DNA from: Candidatus Hydrogenedentota bacterium | Lineage (GTDB): Bacteria > Hydrogenedentota > Hydrogenedentia > Hydrogenedentales > SLHB01 | Direction of reading: 5' to 3' | Length of the DNA: 11,124 bases | NCBI GenBank assembly: GCA_023384315.1 | Contig: JAHDWY010000023.1 | Coordinates: 5,596 to 16,719, forward strand | Shown here: in pieces, positions 6,064-11,124 of the stretch | Numbering within the stretch: position 1 is the first letter of the stretch | How the letters are laid out: every line of letters begins with the position of its first letter | Notes under the pieces: generated by a model | Seen by the model: the letters and a program-made list of their open reading frames with translations, nothing else | What the model was told of the DNA's origin: nothing | Databases searched by the model: none | Position numbers and translations under genes: made by a program

Positions 6064-6597
6064 ATGGATCTTCAGTTGTCAGTTGAGCTGGGGCGGGGAC
6101 TCGCCTTTACTGGTGCCGCGCTGGCGTTCGCATTGGGCGGCTGCGGTTCGGCGAAAGGTATCGGAATCGCTTCCCAGGAAGCCGCCGGGGTGCTCAGCGA
6201 GAAGCCGGGCCTGTTCGGCCGATTGCTGGTGATGGTTGCCCTGCCGGGCACCCAAGGGTTTTATGGATTCATCACGGCCTTCATGATGGCCCAGCAGACC
6301 GGACTCATCGGCGGCACGGTCAACGTGACGCCGGGCACGGGCCTCGCGCTCGCGCTCATCGGTTTCGGCGCCGGCCTCGCGCTGTACGTCAGCGCGGTCA
6401 ACCAGGGGCAGGCTTCCGCCGCGGGTATCGCACTCATTGGCCGTCGTGAAGACGCTGCGGGACGCGCTCTGCTATTCCCGGCCCTGGTGGAAACCTACGC
6501 CGTGGTTGCGTTGCTCGCAGCGATTCTGTTCATTCTGTGGCTGACCAACAGCGCGGAAACGTCCAACGTGCTCGAATACATTCGGGCCGCGCAATAA
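6064..6597 (+). CDS. atpK: V-type ATPase subunit K (duplicated c proteolipid)
   Basis: This 177-residue membrane rotor protein is made of two fused helical hairpins (four helices at about 11-36, 52-77, 92-119 and 134-160). This is the 16-kDa type found in Enterococcus NtpK and in eukaryotes. The first repeat has LPGTQGFYG (60-68) where a carboxylate would otherwise be. The second repeat has LVETYAV with the ion-carrying E143. L60, T63, Q64, Q114 and E143 occupy the positions of the Na+ ligands L61, T64, Q65, Q110 and E139 of E. hirae NtpK, and Y67 matches Y68, which hydrogen-bonds that glutamate. Na+ coupling is therefore inferred. The ATG at 6064 is preceded by GGAGG (6050-6054). An upstream in-frame ATG at 6001 would add 21 basic residues not expected in this family. 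Confidence 0.93.
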   Translation: MDLQLSVELGRGLAFTGAALAFALGGCGSAKGIGIASQEAAGVLSEKPGLFGRLLVMVALPGTQGFYGFITAFMMAQQTGLIGGTVNVTPGTGLALALIGFGAGLALYVSAVNQGQASAAGIALIGRREDAAGRALLFPALVETYAVVALLAAILFILWLTNSAETSNVLEYIRAAQ

Positions 6598-6639
6598 CCC
6601 GTCGGCCCGCGAACCACACGATAATCAGGGAGCACCATC

Positions 6640-7227
6640 GTGGGACTTGAAAAGATCCAGGAGGCCGTAAAGACCTCGGCGCAGAAAGAGGCCGATCTGA
6701 TCGTGCGCGCGGCCCAACGTTCTGCGGAGGAGCGGATCGAGGCCGAACGCGAAGCTGCCGCCCGCGATGCGGAGCGTCAGTATCAGGCGGCGACCCGGGC
6801 CATCGAGGAAGAGTTTGGCCGGAAGCTGCTGCAGGTAAAAGGCGCCCAGGGCAAGCAGTTGCTCGAAAAGCGCAACGGCCTGTTGAAACGCGTTTTCGAC
6901 CAGGCGCGGCAGCAGATCGTCAGCATGGACTCGCAGGAGTACACGCGAATCATGAGCGGCTTGCTGGACCGCGCCGCCGGCGACTGCGGCGGGAAACTTC
7001 GGATTCACCCCAAGGACAAGGCCGCCTTTGAGAAGGTGCTCAGCGAGTTCAATGGGAAGCGCGCCGGCAAAACGGTGACCATCGACGAGTCGAAGCCCTT
7101 GCCCGAGCAGGGCGGGTTCATCTTCGTGAGCGACACCTTCGAGGTGGATCAGACCGTGGGAACGTTGTTGAGTGACATGGAACACGAATTGGCGCCGCAG
7201 ATCGCGGCCGATTTGTTCAGCGAGTAG
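6640..7227 (+). CDS. atpE: V-type ATPase subunit E (peripheral stalk)
   Basis: This 195-residue stator subunit has the family layout. A long charged N-terminal helix (about residues 5-75, rich in Ala, Glu and Arg) pairs with subunit H, and a C-terminal globular domain (about 95-195) binds the top of the A3B3 head. The length is typical (180-210). The start is GTG at 6640, supported by GGGAG (6628-6632) seven bases upstream. It follows K by 42 bp and precedes C by 15 bp. No frameshift or missing part is seen. The assignment rests on the coiled-coil layout and on the expected slot between K and C. Confidence 0.9.
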   Translation: MGLEKIQEAVKTSAQKEADLIVRAAQRSAEERIEAEREAAARDAERQYQAATRAIEEEFGRKLLQVKGAQGKQLLEKRNGLLKRVFDQARQQIVSMDSQEYTRIMSGLLDRAAGDCGGKLRIHPKDKAAFEKVLSEFNGKRAGKTVTIDESKPLPEQGGFIFVSDTFEVDQTVGTLLSDMEHELAPQIAADLFSE

Positions 7228-7242
7228 GATGCGGAAGCGGCG

Positions 7243-8232
7243 GTGATAGCCTTAACACCATTCAACCCCGATTGGGGATTCGTCTGCGGGCGGGTGAGCA
7301 CATTGGAAGCGCGCCTGCTCACGCCGGAGTTCTTTAACACCATGGTGTCCCATCCGAAACTGGAAGACGTTATGCGCCAGTTGCAGGACACGCCGTTGCG
7401 CGATTTCGCCGTGTCCGGCGCGGACTTCCAGGACTGGAGCGGGATTATCGATCAGTATTTCCACGACCTCGTGAAGTCGATTCGCAAGGATTGTCCGAAC
7501 CCGGCGATCGCCAACCTGTTCATACTCCGCGACGATTACCAAAACCTGAAGATCGCCGTGACGGGACAAAACACCTATCCCTTCCCGAGCGCGACCCTGG
7601 AGCCGGAGAAGTTGGCGGGCGTGTCCGGCGGTGACGCGTCGCATCTGCCGTCGCCTTTCCGGGAAGCGGCATCGGCCGCGCTGGCCTCGGTCGAGGAGAC
7701 GCGCAATCAGCAGATGGTGGACGTGGTACTCGACGCGGCTTATCTGCGTCACATCCTTTCCCTGCGCGAGACCACGAAATCAGAGCTGGTGCGGACGTAT
7801 ATCGAGGACTTTGTGCTGTCCCATGCGCTGGTCGCCATCTGGCGGCGCTACGAAACAGGCGTCTCGGCCAAAGCGATTCAGCGGTACCTGATCCCCATGG
7901 GTAACCTGACGTCCACGCTGTCCGCCGTGTTGAATGCGGGCGAACCGTCCAACTGGCCGGATGTCGTGCGCGGTTCCATTGGCGAACTGTTGCGTCAAGC
8001 CATCGAACAAGACGAAAGCGATGCGGCGCGCCGGTTCGAGGATCTGTCCACGAACCATCTCGTGGCAATCACACAGCGCGGCCAGGGGCAGGTGTCCGGG
8101 CCGGAACGCGTGCTGGCGTATCTGCGGACCCTCGCGAGCGAAGCTCACAACCTGAAACTAATCGTCTGCGGACGGTTAAGCCGGATCGAGCCGGACAACC
8201 TCAAGCGGCGGATGCGGGTGGCTCATGGTTAG
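7243..8232 (+). CDS. atpC: V-type ATPase subunit C (central stalk socket)
   Basis: This 329-residue subunit belongs to the V/A-type C (d-like) family. It sits on the K ring as a funnel that receives the rotor shaft. The N-terminal block DWGFVCGRVSTLEARLL (10-26) matches the family's conserved RxxxLEArLL opening. The C-terminal segment SEAHNLKLIVCGR (302-314) matches the conserved NLK.I..G motif near the family's end. The size is close to the usual 320-350. The GTG at 7243 has only a modest purine-rich upstream sequence, so coupling to the E stop 15 bp earlier probably helps translation. Its end overlaps the F start by 8 nt, a strong sign of coupled translation. Confidence 0.9.
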   Translation: MIALTPFNPDWGFVCGRVSTLEARLLTPEFFNTMVSHPKLEDVMRQLQDTPLRDFAVSGADFQDWSGIIDQYFHDLVKSIRKDCPNPAIANLFILRDDYQNLKIAVTGQNTYPFPSATLEPEKLAGVSGGDASHLPSPFREAASAALASVEETRNQQMVDVVLDAAYLRHILSLRETTKSELVRTYIEDFVLSHALVAIWRRYETGVSAKAIQRYLIPMGNLTSTLSAVLNAGEPSNWPDVVRGSIGELLRQAIEQDESDAARRFEDLSTNHLVAITQRGQGQVSGPERVLAYLRTLASEAHNLKLIVCGRLSRIEPDNLKRRMRVAHG

Positions 8233-8548
8233 AGCGGTTGCAGTCGGCGAACGGCACCTGATCCTCGGATTCAAGGGCGTTGGCTTCGAGATCGTGGGAT
8301 GCTCCGACGCTACGAGCCTCCACGCGGAGCTTGGCAAGCTGTCGCGCGATCAGGATGTCGCTCTTGTTCTCATTACGGAAAGTATGGCGAAGGAAGCGCC
8401 GGAGGCCATCGAGCTGTTTCGCGAACGCAGCCAGGGAATCTTGACGATCATCCCCACGCACGAGGGAAGCCAGCATTACAGTTTCGAAATCATGAAGAAG
8501 GCCGTGGAACGCTCCATCGGCGTCGACATATTAGGCAAAGAGCAATAG
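8225..8548 (+). CDS. atpF: V-type ATPase subunit F (rotor subunit)
   Basis: This 107-residue small rotor subunit binds subunit D in the central shaft. It shows the expected Rossmann-like pattern: a beta strand and loop GFKGVGFEIVG (15-25), the strand VALVLITESMA (45-55), and the strand and loop TIIPTHEGS (74-82), followed by a C-terminal helix (about 84-100). The length is normal for the family. The ATG at 8225 lies inside the 3' end of the C gene (8-nt overlap), with GGGTGG just upstream. Synthesis is therefore likely coupled to C, matching their similar copy number. A 57-bp gap then separates it from subunit A. Confidence 0.92.
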   Translation: MVRAVAVGERHLILGFKGVGFEIVGCSDATSLHAELGKLSRDQDVALVLITESMAKEAPEAIELFRERSQGILTIIPTHEGSQHYSFEIMKKAVERSIGVDILGKEQ

Positions 8549-8605
8549 TACCTGCGGTGCAGCGGCCCTGTTGGAAGGGGCGCGCAAACGGTAAAGGTAG
8601 AAGCG

Positions 8606-10366
8606 GTGAGCAACGAGCACGGAGTAGTGGTGAAAGTGTCGGGCCCCTTGGTGGTGGCCCGCGGTTTGGGCAGGGCGCGCATGTTCGAGATGGTGCGCGT
8701 CGGCGAAGAACGCCTCTTCGGCGAGATCATCGAGATCCGGGGCGAAGACTTCTCCGTCCAGGTCTATGAAGAAACCGAAGGCATCGGACCCGGTCAGCCC
8801 GTGTTTCGTACCGGCGAGGCCTTGAGCGTGGAGCTTGGACCCGGACTCATCAAGTCCATTTACGACGGCGTTCAGCGCCCGCTCGACAAGCTGCAGCAGG
8901 ACTTCGGCGACTTTATCGTGCGCGGCGCCGAACGGCCGGCACTCGACCGCGACGCCCAATGGGAATTCGTTCCCGTTGCGAAGGAAGGCGACGAAGTTGC
9001 CGCCGGCGTCGTGCTCGGCACGGTGCAGGAAAGCAAACTCGTCGTTCATAAGATCATGGTCCCGCCGGGAACGAAAGGGAAGGTCAAAAAGATTGGCCCG
9101 GTGACCGGCAACGTAGAGACCGAAGTGGCCGTGCTCGAGACCGCTAACGGCCCCGTCTCGGTCAACATGATCCAGCGGTGGCCAGTCCGGCACGGCCGTA
9201 ACGTGGCGCGCAAATTGCCGCCGACGGTGCCACTGGTTACGGGCCAGCGCGTCATCGATATGTTTTTCCCGCTGGCCAAAGGAGGCACGGCCTGCGTGCC
9301 GGGTCCTTTCGGAAGCGGCAAGACGGTGGTGCAACACCAGCTCGCGAAATGGTCCGACGCCAACGTCATCGTCTATGTGGGTTGCGGCGAGCGCGGCAAC
9401 GAAATGACGGACGTGCTCATGGAGTTTCCGGAGCTGAAAGACCCGACATCCGGCGAGCCGTTGATGGAACGCACCGTACTAATTGCCAATACCTCCAATA
9501 TGCCGGTGGCCGCACGCGAGGCGTCGGTGTTCACCGGCATCACCATCGCCGAGTATTTCCGCGACATGGGATACTCGGTCGCGCTGATGGCCGACTCGAC
9601 GAGCCGTTGGGCCGAGGCTATGCGCGAAATGTCCGGCCGTCTTGAAGAAATGCCCGGCGAAGAAGGCTATCCTGCGTATTTGGGTTCGCGGATCGCCAGC
9701 TTCTACGAGCGTTCCGGAAACGTGGTCTGTCTCGGTTCGGAGCAACGGGAAGGTTCCCTTTCGCTCATCGGCGCCGTGTCGCCTCCCGGTGGCGACTTGT
9801 CGGAGCCGGTCGTCCAGGCGACGCTGCGCGTGGTCAAGGTCTTCTGGGGGTTGGACGACAAGCTGGCGTTCGCGCGCCACTTCCCCGCCATCAACTGGCT
9901 GACATCGTATTCGCTCTATCAAGACGTCATCGACCGCTACGCCAACGAGACCTACGACAAGGATTGGGAATCCGCGCGCAAACGGGCTATGGCCATCTTG
10001 CAGCGCGAGTCGGAGCTGGACGAACTCGTGCGCCTGGTCGGTATCGACGCGCTGGCCCACGACGACCGGTTGCTGATGCAGGCCGCGAAGATGGTGCGCG
10101 AAGACTTCCTGCACCAGAACGCCTTCGACGAGCGCGACAGTTACACGTCCATGCCGAAACAGTTGCGGCTGTTGAAGGTCATCCTTCACTACTTCGACGA
10201 AGCGCGCGCGGGGATGAAGGAAGGTGCGGAACTCAGTGCCTTGCTCAATCTGAAGTCGATGGACGACGTGGCCCGCGCCAAATTGATCCCCGAAGACAAG
10301 CCCGAAGAATACGAGGCCCTGATGCAGCGCATTACGGAAGAAATCCAAGCCCTGCCGAGAGACTAA
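8606..10366 (+). CDS. atpA: V-type ATPase catalytic subunit A
   Basis: This complete 586-residue catalytic subunit has an N-terminal beta-barrel (about 5-70) and the A-specific bulge domain (about 115-185). Its nucleotide-binding core has the P-loop GPFGSGKT (233-240), catalytic-base Glu262 in CGERGNEMTDVL and a Walker B region around VALMADSTSRWAEAMRE (325-341). A helical C-terminal domain follows. Three copies alternate with B in the head and make or hydrolyse ATP. All key residues are intact and the length is standard. The start is GTG at 8606 with AAAGG about eight bases upstream. Subunit B begins 25 bp after its stop. Strong similarity to the family is evident throughout. Confidence 0.98.
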   Translation: MSNEHGVVVKVSGPLVVARGLGRARMFEMVRVGEERLFGEIIEIRGEDFSVQVYEETEGIGPGQPVFRTGEALSVELGPGLIKSIYDGVQRPLDKLQQDFGDFIVRGAERPALDRDAQWEFVPVAKEGDEVAAGVVLGTVQESKLVVHKIMVPPGTKGKVKKIGPVTGNVETEVAVLETANGPVSVNMIQRWPVRHGRNVARKLPPTVPLVTGQRVIDMFFPLAKGGTACVPGPFGSGKTVVQHQLAKWSDANVIVYVGCGERGNEMTDVLMEFPELKDPTSGEPLMERTVLIANTSNMPVAAREASVFTGITIAEYFRDMGYSVALMADSTSRWAEAMREMSGRLEEMPGEEGYPAYLGSRIASFYERSGNVVCLGSEQREGSLSLIGAVSPPGGDLSEPVVQATLRVVKVFWGLDDKLAFARHFPAINWLTSYSLYQDVIDRYANETYDKDWESARKRAMAILQRESELDELVRLVGIDALAHDDRLLMQAAKMVREDFLHQNAFDERDSYTSMPKQLRLLKVILHYFDEARAGMKEGAELSALLNLKSMDDVARAKLIPEDKPEEYEALMQRITEEIQALPRD

Positions 10367-10391
10367 CGGCGGGAATCATGGGAGCGAGAGC

Positions 10392-11124
10392 GTGATTACT
10401 CGAGAGTACAGAACGGTCAAACAGGTGGTCGGCCCCCTTATCCTCGTGGAAGGGGTGGAAGGGATCACCTACGGCGAACTGACCGACATCAAGCAGGACG
10501 ACGGTACGCTCCGGCGCGGCCGCGTGCTCGAGGTAAACGGCGACAAGGCCATGGTGCAGGTCTTCGAAGGCACCAGCGGCTTGTCCCCCCAGGATCTGAA
10601 AGTGAAGTTCCTGGGCAAAGGTCAGGAGCTTGGCGTGTCGGAAGACATGCTGGGCCGCGTGTTTGACGGGTTCGGCCGCCCCATCGATGACGGCCCGGAA
10701 CTGATTCCCGAGAAGTGGCTCAACATTAACGGCAGCCCCATGAACCCCTTCGCGCGGGACTATCCGAACGAGTTCATCCAGACTGGCATCTCGACCATCG
10801 ACTTGTTGAATACGCTCGTCCGTGGCCAGAAGCTCCCCATTTTCTCGGCGTCGGGTCTTCCCCACTCCCGGCTTGCGGCGCAAATCGCGCGCCAGGCGAC
10901 CACGCTGAAGTCAGGCGAGAAGTTCGCCGTAATTTTCGCCGCCATGGGCATCACCTTCGAAGAATCCGAATTCTTCGTGGCCGACTTCAAGCGGACCGGC
11001 GCCATCGAGCGCGCGGTGCTCTTCATGAACCTGGCTGACGACCCGCCCATCGAACGCATCGCGGTGCCTCGCATGGCGCTCACGGCGGCGGAATTCCTCG
11101 CCTACGAGAAGGGCATGCACGTGC
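10392..11124 (+). CDS. atpB: V-type ATPase subunit B (partial, 3' end beyond window)
   Basis: The first 244 codons of the non-catalytic head subunit are present, and the gene runs off the window in frame. The N-terminal barrel shows EYRTVKQVVGPLILVEGVEG (5-24) and the conserved VQVFEGTSGL (55-64). MLGRVFDGFGRPID (86-99) leads into the nucleotide-fold domain. In place of a true P-loop there is the usual degenerate SASGLPHSRLAAQIARQA (152-169), as expected for B. The start is GTG at 10392 with GGGAG (10380-10384) seven bases upstream; no in-frame ATG is suitably placed. The arginine-finger region lies outside the window. The expected next gene is subunit D. Confidence 0.97.
   Translation, partial: MITREYRTVKQVVGPLILVEGVEGITYGELTDIKQDDGTLRRGRVLEVNGDKAMVQVFEGTSGLSPQDLKVKFLGKGQELGVSEDMLGRVFDGFGRPIDDGPELIPEKWLNINGSPMNPFARDYPNEFIQTGISTIDLLNTLVRGQKLPIFSASGLPHSRLAAQIARQATTLKSGEKFAVIFAAMGITFEESEFFVADFKRTGAIERAVLFMNLADDPPIERIAVPRMALTAAEFLAYEKGMHV

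Noticed and set aside
6136..6150. Lipobox-like LGGC in subunit K
   Set aside because: It lies in the first membrane helix of a proteolipid ring subunit, not after a cleavable signal sequence with a charged N-terminus.
8549..8605. Possible hairpin in the F-A gap (CTGC/GCAG at 8552-8562)
   Set aside because: The stem is only four base pairs with no T run, which is expected by chance in GC-rich sequence.
9479..10348. Long minus-strand open frame (289 codons) opposite subunit A
   Set aside because: It lies wholly within an unambiguous catalytic subunit gene. It is His/Arg/Val/Gln-rich in the manner of antisense frames in GC-rich DNA and shows no recognisable domain.

Overview
The window is about 11.1 kb of GC-rich bacterial DNA. 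Its right two thirds hold the 5' part of a V/A-type (rotary) ATPase operon in the archaeal/Thermus/Enterococcus order: H(G) - I(a) - K(c) - E - C - F - A - B. The window ends inside B, so the usual next gene, D, would lie beyond it. The short gene spacing, clear Shine-Dalgarno sites, frequent GTG starts and fully prokaryotic gene style point to a Gram-negative-like, GC-rich bacterium. It could belong to one of the phyla that often carry V-type ATPases (PVC group, Hydrogenedentota or similar), but nothing here fixes the taxon.

Layout. Positions 1-211 hold a strong sigma70-type promoter (TTGACC-17-CATAAT) just downstream of a 30-bp imperfect palindrome. It serves a two-gene unit: a DUF1569/DinB-like protein (212-649) and a membrane-anchored SMP-30/strictosidine-synthase-like beta-propeller (666-1736). 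A complete class-II-like histone-deacetylase-family gene converges on it from the minus strand (1820-2731). Positions 2732-3076 are a divergent intergenic region. Next is a small four-helix membrane protein resembling the AtpI (UncI) c-ring assembly factor normally found with F-type ATP synthases (3077-3475), then a G/C-run-rich leader able to form alternative hairpins (3476-3580), then the ATPase genes.

How the genes work together. Subunits A and B form the catalytic head, F belongs to the central rotor, C is the socket joining rotor to ring, E and H are the peripheral stalks, I carries the half channels and K forms the rotor ring. K is a duplicated (four-helix) proteolipid with a single ion-binding glutamate. 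It retains every ligand position described for the sodium-binding site of Enterococcus hirae NtpK, so the enzyme is predicted to couple to Na+ rather than H+. Subunit I keeps the two conserved membrane arginines. Two compact hairpins sit between I and K, where expression should step up because K is needed in many copies.

The most unusual points are the AtpI-like gene heading a V-type operon, the complete Na+ ligand set in K, the switch-like leader before subunit H, and the palindrome upstream of the first promoter. No mobile elements, tRNA/rRNA genes or CRISPR arrays were seen.
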